Assembly (NCBI RefSeq): GCF_002865645.1
Contig: NW_020194544.1
Span: 124,001 to 188,000, forward strand
DNA length: 64,000 bases
Reading direction: 5' to 3'
Source of the DNA: Hyaloscypha bicolor E
Taxonomy: Eukaryota; Ascomycota; Leotiomycetes; Helotiales; Hyaloscyphaceae
Shown here: piece after piece, positions 32,119 through 45,300 of the stretch
Layout: every line of letters starts with the position of its first letter
Position numbering within the stretch: position 1 is the first letter of the stretch
Position numbers and translations under genes: made by a program
Notes under the pieces: model-generated
The model's database searches: none
What the model was told of the DNA's origin: nothing
The model's input: only the letters and a program-made list of their open reading frames with translations

Positions 32119-34042
32119 TCAATAGGGCCTTCTATCGGGTAATTCGTATACTAATTCTTGACCCGGCAACTCACCCCGTCCTAAAGCTTGACCTGCTCCG
32201 TTTTCTCGACCCGGCAACTCACTCCGTTCAACATCTTTGCCTACTCCCATTTCTCCTACAGTTTTTCTATATTCCCCGATTCCATCCAACTCCGCCTTTT
32301 TATATGTGTTCGTGCTCGAGATGGTACCAGAGTCTGGTCGGCGACGATGTCTATTTAGACACCAAATACCGCCACATACGAACGCGAGGAATGCGATGCC
32401 ACCAATAATACCGCCAACGATAGGCCCGATTGGAGTTGATTTGTGTGTAGGGCTATTGGAGGAATTTGGCGATGAACTGTTTGTTGCTGATGTTGGTGTT
32501 GACGAGTGTGTATTGCTGGTTGATGTGGGACTTTTAATAGTGAGGGCAAAGATCTTATTTAGATCGGTGTTGTTGAAACCACCTACTGGGCCAGTGGCTG
32601 TGGCTCCACCTGATGCACTACAGAATAAGCTGTCAGCGTGTCCTTTTGCATTAGGCCCAAGAATAAAGGGAAAGTGAACACAACTTACTTCCCACCAATT
32701 AGATTATACATCGGTTCCGGCACCTCGTATGCTCCCAGATCTGACTGAAACTGAGTCTGCCAAGCATAGGTACTCGTATCCAACACTCTTATAGCAGGAT
32801 ACGACGTATTGCAACTGGTCCCTCCATTGACCTGGGTGTCTCCAATCCTGAAACCTCCTCCAACCACAATCATCTGTCTGTCGTTCCAAATACTGCACGC
32901 ACCACCAAATCTGCCAGTGATTTGCCCCAGCTCCTGCTCGGTATTTCCCGTATCACTAATCTTGATCCAGCGGAATGAAGGTATTGTAAGGACATACACA
33001 TCCTCAAATGCCTGGCCTTTTAGTAGATTCCAGCCTTGATACATGGTAACTTGGAAGCTAGAGCTATCTGGACTCGCCGAGACAACAGAGCATGCTAGCT
33101 CGCGTTGGGGTGGGATTTGGCCGGATGCTGTAACTGAATACCAGGTGTTTGTAGCGATATCGTATACGTTGATGATTGACATGTCCCTAGTTCCATAGCA
33201 GCAACTGTTCTGAAACAAATCACTTGTTGCAGTAGTATCGACGCCCCCGAAAGCGAGCAAGACTCCTTCTTTCGATAATGGAATGTACGCCATGCTACCG
33301 GTATCAATGTTTGGTGCGTTGTCTGTTTGGTTCGCCCATTTAAGGGCATTGGAGTCAGAGCCATTGAAAACCAGTAATCCCTGAAGATTCCACCCGTTTT
33401 GATCCCCCGGGGATCCCGTTCCCAAATAGAAACCCATTCCCGTGTCCAGATTGGTGGTTGTAAAACCACCATTGCGACCTGCGATATTGAACGCACCACC
33501 GGAGACCTTTGAGTTGGACCACGTATCTGTAACGGTGTTGTAGGATATGATGGTGTCCGTTGCATTTGGGAAGGCAGAACCGGTGCTGTAGGAGTACAAT
33601 ATATCTCCGGATGTAAAGAAGGCGCCTTGATTTGTGGATTCGACAAAAGATGGTACGGGGATGGAGTGCAGAGAGTTGACAGGTATATAGCCTTCGACTG
33701 GGAAACTTGTCGTTAGGTTGAGGTAGTACAGGAATTTTTCTATTGAAGTACGTATAAGTTAGACAGAGTCTGTAAAACGATTTCAATTTGCCTTCCAATG
33801 ACGCTCACCATTAGATGTTGTATCGCCATTCACGAATGAGTAAGTGCCTCCCATAAAGTAGAGCACATCATTGAGGATAGTCGCTAAGGGAAATTAGTAG
33901 TTATCCATAGTTTGAACAGTGTTAGGCACTCACCGCGCACGTCGTCCGCAAAGCACATATCACCAGTAGCGGCTGGAACGGTTGAACGACAGATCACTGG
34001 GAACAGCACCAGGCTGAAATGCCATGTAAATGAGGAACGCAT
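32119..34042 (-). CDS. Kelch-repeat/galactose-oxidase-fold membrane protein, 577 aa, four exons
   Basis: Exons 34042-33934, 33883-33809, 33739-32689 and 32617-32119; introns 50, 69 and 71 nt, all GT-AG, and the total 1734 nt divides by three exactly. A signal peptide (MRSSFTWHFSLVLFPVICRS) is followed by a beta-propeller with kelch-like blades: LNDVLYFMGGTYSF, GVLLAFGG, NVYDIATNTWYSV, GRFGGACSIWNDRQMIVVGG, RVLDTSTYAWQTQF. Then comes a Ser/Thr-rich stalk (441-473), one membrane helix (475-499, IGPIVGGIIGGIAFLAFVCG), basic RHRRR and a cytosolic tail ending with three ELP motifs (SELPGRE, GELPGQE, YELPDR). Such proteins sit at the fungal cell surface; ligand or enzyme activity is unknown. Copper-binding residues of galactose oxidase were not identified. 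It is intact although repeats surround it on both sides. Confidence 0.87.
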
Positions 34043-34304
34043 ACTGGAAATTGTCGGATCTTGCAAGAATCCAGCAAGACAATCAGAAAACAAGCGATAC
34101 TTTGGGCACGATGAGGAACATAAAAGGTAAATTGTAAGCCAAAGGACAAAATAGAACGCATCCAGGAGAGAAAGTGGGAACTGCTTGAATCCTTGCTAGC
34201 TTTAACCTTACGAAGGCGCGCGGCAATGAAAACCGTCCATCTCCAAAGAAAGGGAGGGTTTCAGGGGCACTTGGACCCACTTTTAAAATTAACTCTCTAC
34301 CCCC
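34043..34304. other. Upstream region of Kelch gene
   Basis: About 260 bases to the first MITE. Presumably the promoter; no other feature seen. Confidence 0.4.
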
Positions 34305-34435
34305 CGTCTGGTGAGACATTACTAGCGTATTAGCCACAGGATGTGGCACCAGTAAATTATATTTAAAAGGTGGCTTCTGGAATTTTATTAAGTACCACAG
34401 CTATGGCTAATACGCTAGTAATGCCTCACCGGACG
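34305..34435. mobile_element. Hairpin MITE M1
   Basis: Left arm CGTCTGGTGAGACATTACTA continuing to GCGTATTAGCCA (34305 onward) returns in reverse complement at 34393-34435 with a few transitions; the whole is 131 bp. The terminal CGTCYGGTGAGRCATT is shared with M2, so the two are one family. Confidence 0.75.
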
Positions 34436-34776
34436 AGTGGATAATATTGTGCGGAATTATTGTACTCCCCCCCCCCCCCAAATAAATGTAATAGTGGATC
34501 CAAGTGCAGGGGTTTTTTTGGTATGGCAACTGGACCGGCCAGGCGGGTTTTGCGGGAACCCACTAGAGGGGGGGGGAGAGTAATATGGTTGGGTATTATT
34601 GGCTTTTTCTGAAACATGAACTATTTTTAATGCCCTGCGCCTCGTATGCTTTGACTCCCTGCCCATGCACGGTTGAGGCTACGGAAAGCCGTAAGGATCA
34701 GAAGACCTTTTGATGTCCCACTTGTGGCACGTGCTCACCCCATCAAAAATTGCAAACACCCACACACTATGCCTAT

Positions 34777-34930
34777 CCCTTCGTCCGGTGAGACATTGCC
34801 AGGCGCTAGCAAGGGGGGTGTGGCTGCACGCAAGCCTCTTGAAGCACAATAAAGAAATAAAGCGAGATGAGGCTTGCGTGCAGCCACACCCCCCTTGCTA
34901 GCGCCTGGCAATGTCTCACCGGACGAAGGG
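34777..34930. mobile_element. Hairpin MITE M2 with perfect 62-bp arms
   Basis: Arms 34777-34838 and 34869-34930 are perfect reverse complements (62 of 62 by eye) around a 30-base loop. The end motif CTTCGTCCGGTGAGACATTG is that of M1. Just outside, TAT on the left and GTA on the right suggest a longer terminal repeat TACCCCTTCGTCC with a TA target. No coding capacity. Confidence 0.82.
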
Positions 34931-35226
34931 GTATCATACTATGCCTCCTTTCCCTGTGCCTCTATTATTACTTCAAATATTTCCTTCCTTTAATTCTTCT
35001 CGCTCTCTTTATAAGTATAAGGGTAGGAGAGGGGGAAAGGGAGAAGAGGGGAAGGGCAAGGCAAAAGAATCTTACTAAAAATTTATATTATAAAGCACTA
35101 AATTTTTAGTACCTATAGCCTATAATTTAGTAATCGTGGCCCTAAAATTTAGTAATAAATAGCCTATAATTATAGGGCTTCCTTTTCCTTGCAAGTTACA
35201 TGTATTAAAGCTCACTTCTCGATTTC

Positions 35227-35306
35227 CACTTTTCACTTTTCACTTTCTACTTTTCACTTTTCACTTTTCACTTTTCACTTTTCACTTTTCACTTTTCACT
35301 TTTTAC
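35227..35306. repeat. (CTTTTCA)n microsatellite
   Basis: About eleven units of the seven-base pattern TTTTCAC with minor variants, on the plus strand, just before the large AT-rich block. Confidence 0.9.
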
Positions 35307-35638
35307 TTACCTTTTACTCTCTTCTCTCTCTTTTATCCTTATTCCTATCTGCTTCTTATCTCTTATCTCTCTCTTATATATATATAAATAAGAATTAAAG
35401 AAAAAGTAATATTTTAAATAATAATAATAAATAAAGATATAAGAAAAGAAAATATAATATATAGGCAATTTTTAATAAAATAAATATATATTATAAATCA
35501 AATATTAAAAGTCAAAAACCGGATTTAAAAATTACTTAGTTTTCTAATTTTTATTACTTTCTATATAAAATATAATTAAAATATAAATACTAATATATCT
35601 AGATTTCTTATTTAAATAAATAATTAGAAATATAAGCT

Positions 35639-35912
35639 TATTATAAATATAATATTTAGGGCTTAGAAAGTAAAATAGAAGATTTCTTATAAAGATAATT
35701 TAAAGCTAAAGAAAAGAAAACTAGAATATAAGAGGCTATAAGGAAATATATATATCCTATAATATATTAGTTCTAAAGAAACTTAGCTTTTTAAATATTT
35801 CTAGTATATTTCAAGTATATTTCCCTAATAAAATAGCTATATTATATATATTTAGAAGGCATTTAATATCTAGTAAGATATCTCAGATATTAGATATTTA
35901 GAAATTATAATA
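35639..35912 (-). repeat. 3' LTR of D1
   Basis: 274 bp, matched by 42091-42364 and 46175-46448. Preceded by target duplication AAGCT. Confidence 0.92.
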
Positions 35913-36699
35913 TTATTTCTTCCTTTATAATAAACTTGTTTCTAAGCTTTATAAAAGCTATTAATTTATCTAATTTCGTATTATACTTTTTCTTAAAATA
36001 AAACTAGTATTTCAGATATAAATATTATATATAAAAGACTAGTATCTTTATTATATAACCTAGAAAGATTTATTATTATTTCTGTATAATTCTAGATAAG
36101 TATTATTTTTTATATAGTCTAGCTAATATTATAGGTTTTATAGAGGTTCTAATATATTAATATTATTATTATAAAAACTTTATAAAACCAGGAGGCTATT
36201 ATTTAATACTAAAGCTAAATACTATACTAAATCTTTATCCTAACTAACTTACTAAATTCTATACTTTAGTTTATTTCTTATTAGCTTAGCTATAATAACC
36301 CGTTTAATGCTATATTCTTATTTATTATTTTCTAGTATTAATAGAAATAGTTCCGGATTTACTTAATCTAATAAAGAATTCTAGAAGTTTTTTTATAGCT
36401 TCTTTATATAAAAAACTAGATATATTTTTATAGTTTCTAGTAATTTTAGGAAAAACAAATAGCTATATTATTCTAGAATCTCAAATAGGTTCTTTATTTA
36501 GTTCCCTAACTTCTAGTTTAAATAATTAGATTTCTAGTACTTTATAATAATTTATACTTTATTTCTAACTTTAAAATTAATTAAATAATAATATTTATTA
36601 GCTTATATTATATATTATTCTTATATTTATTTTATATAGCCTTAAATAAGTTACTATAATTTATATAATTAATTTACTAATACTTTAGCTTTTCCTTAA

Positions 36700-39200
36700 G
36701 TAAGTTAGCTTTAATAAAAGAGTTCTAGTTTAGAGAAATATAAAACTTATAGCTTTTTTTAGTTATAAATAAAAACTAGCTAATAGTTTTATACTAAAGA
36801 AAGGCTTATTAATAATTAATTATAATAATCTATTTATTCTAGTTATTCTAGTAATAATTAATATATAAGTATAATCTCTAATTAAAGTACTAATTAATAA
36901 TCTCTATTTATTTATTTATTTATTTAGGAATAATTAGTTATAAAAAACTTGAGCTTTATACTAATTCTTATATAGAATTTGCTTTAAAAATCGGATATAA
37001 ATTAGGGTTCCTAATCTAATATAATTATTTCTAGAATATTTACTTAGTATATTATATAAAATAAAAATAAAAGTACTAGCTATTTAATTATAATTATATC
37101 TTATACTAGAATTATAATTAGATATTTAAATAAGTAATTTATAAATATAATAATTATATTATAGCCCGATTTGCTTTCTAAATAGCTTTTAAAGTTTATA
37201 ATAATATATTACTAGAGATAATTAAAAACTAGAAAAAAATAAAATAAACTAGGCTTCTTATTTCTAGATATATATAATTTCTTATAAATATAATAATTAC
37301 TATAGTATTAATTAATATTCTTACTTATAAATAGCTAGTAATATTACTTTTTTAATAGCTAATAAAGCTTTATATATCTAGGATATCTAAAAAAGAATTT
37401 ATTATATATTTTATAAATTAGAGTAATTTATAAAAGTAGTTCAGAAGGTATTTCGTTTTTTATAATATAAAGTTTTCTATAATATAAAAAGAAGTCGTCT
37501 TATAATATTTAGATATTACTTTTAGTTTAGGCTATTATATATAGCTTTTCTAGATCTAGTAATATATAATTATTCTATAAGTTATTATTTATAAGTTATA
37601 AACTATTATACTTAATAGAAGCTTCTAATAGTATTTCTATAAAGGCTACTATAGTAGAATCTACTAGTAAAGCTTTTAAGAAAATATTTTCTTTTAGGAA
37701 ACTTATATTTCTAATAAAGGTATTCTTTTCTAGAAAGTCTTTAGTATATATTTGATTTTTAGGGCCGAATTCCGGATTAAATAAGCCGACTTTATAAAGT
37801 ATTATTATAAGCTATAAGTTATAGATAATTTCTGAATTAATCTTATTTTTAGGGAAAAGTATTTGGGTTTATAGCTTTTTCTTAATCTGGCCCTAAATAT
37901 TTACTTTATTCTATTTTTATAATAAAATATTTATTTATTCGATTTTCTAGAATAATATATAAGCTTAAAATAATAGTAAAATAAAAGCTTAGCTTATCTA
38001 GCTTATTAAAAAGAAAGCTTTTTAGTAGTTATAAAGTATTTTAAGATATAGTAATTAGAATAGATTTTAAAGAAAATATTCTAAAGGTTCTTTATTTTAG
38101 TTTTCTATTTCTCTAGTACTTATATTATAGTAAATATCTCTTTATTATATATATTATAATTAAACTTTACTAAAAGTATAGTTTTGGAAAAATAAGCTAT
38201 AAAATACTAAAGGCCTATTTTTAGGTCTTATTAAAAGAATAGGCTAGTAACTATTTCTTTAAATATATTTATTTCTATTATTATAAATAAATCTGAATTA
38301 TAGTATTATAGAACTAAAATAAAAATTATAGCTTTTTTTTAGATAAATAAAAGCCTTTTAATATTACTCGAACTACTTAAAAGAAATCCCCTTTTTATAA
38401 ATAAGATAAAAAGTTTAGTAATTCGTTTATATTCTCTAATAAAGTATTTATAAAAGTTATAGAAGCCGAGAAAGAATTATATATCCTTAATTATCTTTGG
38501 GAATTACTAGTTATATATTATTTTAATTTTATTAGAATCTATTTTAATATTAGATATAAAAATAATAAAGCTTAAATACTTTATATATATAACTTTAAAT
38601 TCTAATTTTTTAATATTTACTTAAAAACTAGTAAAATATAAATAGTCTAATATTTTTTATATATATTATTTATATTTTATTAGGTTCTCTAAATAAATAA
38701 GAATATTATTAAGATATATTATATAAAAGTTATCTAGATATTTAAAAAGTATATTATTTATATAGTATTAATATATAGCCGGGCTATTTATAAGGCTTTT
38801 CTAGAAAATATTATCTTTATATATTTTATAATAGATATGAAATATTATTAGTTTCTAAAAGTCCGGGTCTATAGCTATATAATAGAAAGCTTAGTAAATA
38901 TCTAATTTAATATAGATCTTAGCCTTAAATAATTAACTTAAAGTCTTATTAATAAGTAAAAAAGAATATTAATTCTTTCGGGTAATATTATTTAGATAAT
39001 AGAAATTAATATAGAAATATAAACCTCTATTTACTTTCTTTATAAAAAGAACTAGTAAAGTAAAAGAAGCCTAACTAGCTTTAATAAAGCTTTTAGCTAG
39101 ATTATTTTCTAAGAAATACTTGATTTCTAGAAGCTTTTAAATAAACTATTACTAGAAAAGTTAATATTTAATATTCTCGGTTTTCTTTAGGCCTTTAATC
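36700..39200 (-). pseudogene. Gypsy Pol of D1: reverse transcriptase, RNase H, integrase
   Basis: Minus-strand reading shows the reverse transcriptase (about 39.1-38.4 kb: LDIYQAFYYIAIDP, then IIYLNNILIYLEN), where the catalytic YLDD is YLNN (38705-38710), and the following QFFLGFYNFYKYFIREYKR-like junction to RNase H near 38.45 kb. The integrase core is at about 37.3-36.8 kb, with EPQFISDF and a NGQTEIIN-like block (read with stops as Gln/Trp). Stops abound. Gag and protease should lie at about 39.3-42.0 kb but I could not read them with confidence. Confidence 0.8.
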
Positions 39201-42090
39201 TGAATCTTATAATTATATAATTTATAGAAAGAAAGAATATTAGATTTCTTTTTAGAGAAAATAGAAATATATTTCTTGAATTCCGGAAATAATATTTTCT
39301 ATAATTACTAAAGTTCTATTTCTCCCGGTTATTAATTCTCTAGACTAGAAATAGCTTCTTTTTTCCGAACTTTGAGCTTCTTATTAATCTTATAAATAGA
39401 GATTTAACTAATAATATTATTTTCTCTTTTAGCTATATAATTAAATATTATAGAAATAAAAATAGCTAGATCTAATATTTGCTTTTTATTAAGAATTTCT
39501 TCTTGCTTCTTTAGCTTTTACTTAGATATTATATCTTAATTAGGCTATAGAAACTTCTTTTTTATAGTTTTATATAATTTCCTTTAATTAATTTAAAAGA
39601 AGGAAAACTACTTTAGAATAAAAGATTTCTAGAAATAGCTTATAATAGAATCTTATTAATTAGTATTCTTTTAATATTTCTTATTAGATTACTTCTCTAG
39701 CTATTATTATAAAGTACTAATAATATAACTGAATTATATAGATTTAGGCTTATTTTTTTTTTTTAGCTATATAAGCCTATATCTTCTATAATTAACTAGA
39801 ATATTAATATATATTATCTATTTTCTACTAAGAATAATATTATAATCTCTAAGATTTAGAATAATTTTAAATATATTAATATTTCATTTATTAATTAGAA
39901 ATAAAACTTTTATATATTTCTTAATAAACTTAGCTAGCTTTCTATTAAAACTATATATAATATAAGATAAAAAAAGAAGTTATAGTTCTATTTCTAAGAA
40001 TTACTTTATAAGCTAAATAAGCTTTATATTAATAAAAGTATAACTATTAGTTCTAGTATTAATAAGGAAAAAAGACTTAATTCCTAATTTATTTATACTA
40101 ATAATATGGGATATTATAAAAGTATTTTCTTTTATTAGATAAGTTAAGTTAATTTCTATTAAATCTATATTATAAGTTCCCAAAATAGAGACTTTCTTTA
40201 GGAATACTTGTTTCCCGGTTCTATATTAGAATTAGAACTCGAATTCTTTAAATACTTTACTAGAATAATATACTTTAGTAAAATAAGAACTAAGCCCGGC
40301 TTAATTCTAGAAAAAGTAACCTTAATTTCCTTATTATATAAAATTAAATAGTATCTAATATAATAGCTAAACTCGTTATAATTAAAGTATTTAATAATTA
40401 AAAAATCCTTAGTCTTTATAGAATATTATTTATACTTATAAAGAAATATATACTTAATAAAAGTAATTAATATAGGCTTCTTAGGCTTCTTCTTAGAAAT
40501 ATATTTCTTAGAAATATATAGAAATATATTTCTTAGAAATATATAGAAATATAATACTAGAAATAAACTTAACTAAAATAGCTTTTGCTTTTTTATATTT
40601 TTTGATTTTCTTATATATAGCTTTAATTTATTAATTATTAATAGTATAATATTAAGTAAAGCAAGTAATATTAATAAAAGAATTATTATAATATATATAT
40701 ATTAACTTCTAGAGCTTTAGTAAAAGCTTCTTATTTAGTTTATACTTAATATCTTAAAAACTAATATTATCTTTTATAAATAATTATAAAAAGAAAATAT
40801 AAAACTTCTAAAATATTTAACTAGAATATATTTAAAGCTTACTAAAATTATAATAAGTATTTTATATTTTATTAGAATTAGAATATAACTTCTTTAGATA
40901 AAAGTAAAACTTTAAAAGCTAATAATATTAATTCGAATTATCTTTATTTATATAAGAATTAGTTAGGGTAAGAGTATTACTAGTAAGTTTATTAGAAATA
41001 TAAATAATTTTAAGATTCTTTAAAAAAATATAAATTAGTATTTTCTTATAGCTTATTTCTAATCTAAACTAGCTAATTATTAAAAATAGTATAATCTCTA
41101 GTAAAGAAAGTTAGATCTGGGAGCTTAGTAATTCTAGTATTTCTAAAGAAAATATAAAATATAAGAAATCCTAAATAGAAATAAATAAGAAATAGTTTGA
41201 AATTCTTTTAAAAAGGATTTAGAATAGCTAGAGTAAGTAAAATAAAAGTAGTTAGAGCTATTATAAGCCGATCTACTATAACTATATAGTATTTAATATT
41301 ATTCTTAAGCTTAGTATTATAGAGCTTAATATTTTCGAGAATAACTTTATTATAATTAGAGGATAGGTATTCTTATATAAAATAGCTTTTTAGATATTTT
41401 TCTAATAGCTTTTTATAATAATATTAATATCTAAAAATAAGATATTAGGTCCCTTAGCTTATTTATATAACTCTCTGGTAATAATATAGTTTTTAGTCTC
41501 TAAAAGCTTTATAATAAAAGCAAAGAATTCTATTTTTATAAACTTATTTATAAATTCTTTAGGAATACTAATAAGACATTTAATTCGAAAAGGGCTATTA
41601 ACGGGATAACCTAAACTAGCAAAAGCTTTACTAGAAGCCTTAGCAGAAATTAATATAATTCCTAGTTATATAATATCCTAGGAAATTAACCTATTATACT
41701 TTTCCTTTATTATATTTTCTCTAGTAATCTTATTACTAGTATATATATAGGGCCTATAAGGTTATAGGATAGGGCTTAAGAATAGTAGTTAGGTTACTAG
41801 CCTATAGGTACCTATTATTCTAGAACTTAATTAAAAAGTAGCCTTTATTTAAGGTTCTTTAATTTTCGGGTTTTTTAAAAGAAGTTTTTAATATATTACT
41901 AATATATATTTATAAAGATATAAATACCTGATTTTTCTAAGAATTCTAAAGCTTTTTGCTTTTATTATTCTAAAGTCTATTACTTATATTTCTAAGGTTC
42001 TATTATCTTAGTAATACTTATATTACTAATAGTTCTAAATTAGTTTATTTGAAATTCTCTATAATATTAAAGGAAATAAGCTTTAAATAC

Positions 42091-42364
42091 TATTATAAAT
42101 ATAGTATTTAGGGCTTAAAAAGCAAGATAGAAAGTTCTTTATAAAGACAATTTAAAGCTAAAAAAGGGAAAACTAGAATATAGGAGGCTATAAGGAAATA
42201 TATATATCCTATAGTATACTAGTTTTAAAGAGGCTTAGCCTTCTAAATATCTCTAATATATTTCAAGTATATTTCTCTAGTAAAATAGCCGTATTATATA
42301 TATCTAGAAAATATCTAGTATCTAGTAAGATATTTCAGATATTAAGTATCTGAAAATTATAATA
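42091..42364 (-). repeat. 5' LTR of D1
   Basis: 274 bp, followed by target duplication AAGCT. Less AT-shifted than the 3' LTR in places (for example it keeps GTATCTGA near the end). Confidence 0.92.
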
Positions 42365-42369
42365 AAGCT

Positions 42370-45300
42370 AATAAATAAGAATAGCCTTAATTATTTAATA
42401 TTTCTTATTTAGTTTTTTATTTAGTATATCTTATAATAGATTAAATAAATTAGAAATTAAATAATTATTTATTATATTATAGCCAGATATAGACTTTATT
42501 AAAAGTAAAAAAGTATTAAAAGTTATATATTTTTATTTTTAGTTATTATATTAAATCTTTATAATAGCTTTAATAAATATTATATATTTATAATATAAAG
42601 AAATAATTAATAATTTATAAAAGAAATTAAATTTCTTATTATTATAAAGAACTTTATTTGAGTTTAGAACTAGAAGAAAAAAAAATAATAAGATTTTTAT
42701 TTAATTATAATAATAATAAAAAAAGATAAAAAAACCTTTAATTAATATTTTTTTTAATTTAATATATTAAATATATATAGGGAAAAAATTAAAATAAAAA
42801 GAAATATAATATTTATTTATTAGTTTTATTAGAGTTTAAAATCTAATTATTATTAATAATATAAATATATTTCTTTAAATAATTAATTTTTATATTTATT
42901 TTCTTATTTTTAAAATATTCTTCGAAATTAGAATATATTTAAATAATATAATATAAATAATTTTTAGTTTAATAAGGGATTTTCTTTTATTATTATATTC
43001 TGTTATTATTATATTTATTAATATAGCTTTCTATTTTATCTTAAATATATTATTTTTATTATTATAATAAATTAATATTAAATTTATAAATAACTTTATT
43101 AAATTATTAATAAGTTTAAATTTAAATAATACGAATTAATAAATTATTAATAATTAGTAAAAGTTTATAATATATAAGTTTAAATATTTTGGCTTTTATA
43201 AAATAATTTATATAATAAATAATATTAATATATTTAATAATTATATTTTAATCTTATTTTAATTAATATAATATTAGTATTTCTATATTATTATTAATAT
43301 TTATTAATTAGTAAAAAGTAATTAGAAAATTATTAATAAATAATAAAATTTAATATTTAATATAATAAGCCTATTTATAATATATTTCTACTTTTATAAT
43401 TAATAATTATATAATTTATTATTAATTTCTAGTTTTTTATTCTTTATTTTATTTTTAAATAATATTATTTTGGCTTTATTTATTAAAACTACTTTTATTA
43501 AATAATTAATATTTTTATTTTTATTATTATTCGAATTCTTTTAAGAAATAAATAATAAATTAGCTTAAAAAACTATTAGATATTAGTAAGAAATAAAGAG
43601 AAAGTAAGTTTATTTAATATTAAAAAATATTAATTATATTATTAAGAATACTTTATATTTATATTAAGCTAATAAGAATTATTTAACTTATATTTTAAAT
43701 TTTTAAAAGAATTTACTAGCCTTAAATAATAGTTTTAATATAAAAAATATATAAAAATTAATATAAAAAAAAGTAAAAATCGCTTTTTTTAATTAGATAT
43801 AAAATAAATAAAATAAATAAAATAAATAAAATAAATAAAATAAATAAAATAAATAAAATAAATAAAATAAATAAAATAATAAAATAAATAAAATAAATAA
43901 AATAAATTAAAATAAATAAAATAAAATAAAATAAATAAAATAATAAAATAAATAAAATAAATAAATAAAATAAATAAAATAAATAAAATAAATAAAATAA
44001 ATAAAATAAATAAAATAAATAAAATAAATAAAATAAATAAAATAAATAAAATAATTATATATATTTATAGCTTAAAAACATAATTTAATTATATTATATA
44101 TATTTAAAAAACCTTAAATAATATTAAAATAAGAAATAAAAAAGGAAATTATAATTTATAAAATTATATTTTTTATTTTTAAAATAATAGTAATTATATA
44201 TTAAATAATTATTATTTATAATATAAATAAAATTAGAAAGCTTAGTAATATTTTTAAAATATTAAAAATAATAAGAATAAATTAAGGCTATAAAAATATT
44301 AGCCAAATAATTAATAATAAACTAATAAATATTAAAAAAAAGATTTATTTTAATAAATAAAGAAATAAAAGAAAATATTAGAAAAGGCTTAAAAAAAGCT
44401 TTAAAAAAGTTTAAATAAGAAAGGCAAGATATAAGAAAGAGCTAAATATAATACTATAATTAAGAAAAAAAAAAGCCTTTTTATAATATCTTTTTTTTAA
44501 ATAGTAATTATAAATTCAATATTAGTTATATATTAAAAATATTCAAAAAAATTCTAAAAAAGAAATTTATAAATAAACTAGAAAATTAAATTAACTTTTT
44601 TAAGCTTTTAGGCCTATAAAATAATTATTTATTTATAAATAAGAGCTAAAATAAAATTTATAAACTAATTAGGAAATTAAATATACTTTATATTTAATAA
44701 TATATATTATATTTATATTATTTTTATAAGAGGAAATTACTAGAAGTAATTTATAAATTAATTAATTAAAATTAATAAATTATATTTTTGGATTTATTAT
44801 CTAATATAATAATAAAATAAATATAAAAAGCTTTTAGGAAAAATTATAAGCCAAGAATATTTTAAGAAATATTTCTAAAGCTATTAATAGTTTTTTAAGG
44901 CCTTATAATAATAAGGGCCTAAATAGAAAATTAATATAATAAATATATAAATAAATATTATAAATTTAGTTTCTTATTTTAAATAAAGCTTATATTAGAA
45001 TTATATAAATTATATAGAATTATATTTCCTAATTAAATAAAAAGCTTTATATATTTAATTAAATATTAAAAAATATATAAAAAAATATTTTTAGTTTTAG
45101 AAAGAAATATTAATTAGTTTTTTATTAAAATTAATTCTTAAAAATTAATTATATTTATAAGTATTATTTTATAGCTTATTTATTTTAATTATTTATATAA
45201 TATTTTCTTAAATATCTTATAAAAGTATTATTTATTATTTATGTTTTATTTCTTTTATTTAATTTTATAATAGAGCTTATTATAAAATATTTTAGAAAAA

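Larger units (their letters stand above)
35639..42364 (-). mobile_element. Ty3/gypsy element D1, degraded; TSD AAGCT
   Basis: LTRs of exactly 274 bp at 35639-35912 and 42091-42364, ends TATTATAA ... TTATAATA. The outer flanks are AAGCT at 35634-35638 and AAGCT at 42365-42369. The 6726-bp element reads on the minus strand in the order reverse transcriptase, RNase H, integrase, which is the gypsy order. The whole is very AT-rich, with stops at expected Gln/Trp codons. No nested insertion is seen. Confidence 0.92.

Noticed and set aside
32237..32677. 146-codon plus-strand frame
   Set aside because: It is the shadow of exon 4 and the last intron of the Kelch gene, whose minus-strand reading has signal, stalk, membrane helix and correct splice phases.
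34451..34590. Possible third MITE with poly-C/poly-G ends
   Set aside because: The inverted match rests mostly on C and G runs (TACTCCCC versus GGGGAGAGTA); outside the runs the arms do not agree.
43798..44053. CRISPR-like or centromeric satellite array
   Set aside because: It is a simple 4-5 base AT microsatellite without spacers; fungi have no CRISPR arrays.
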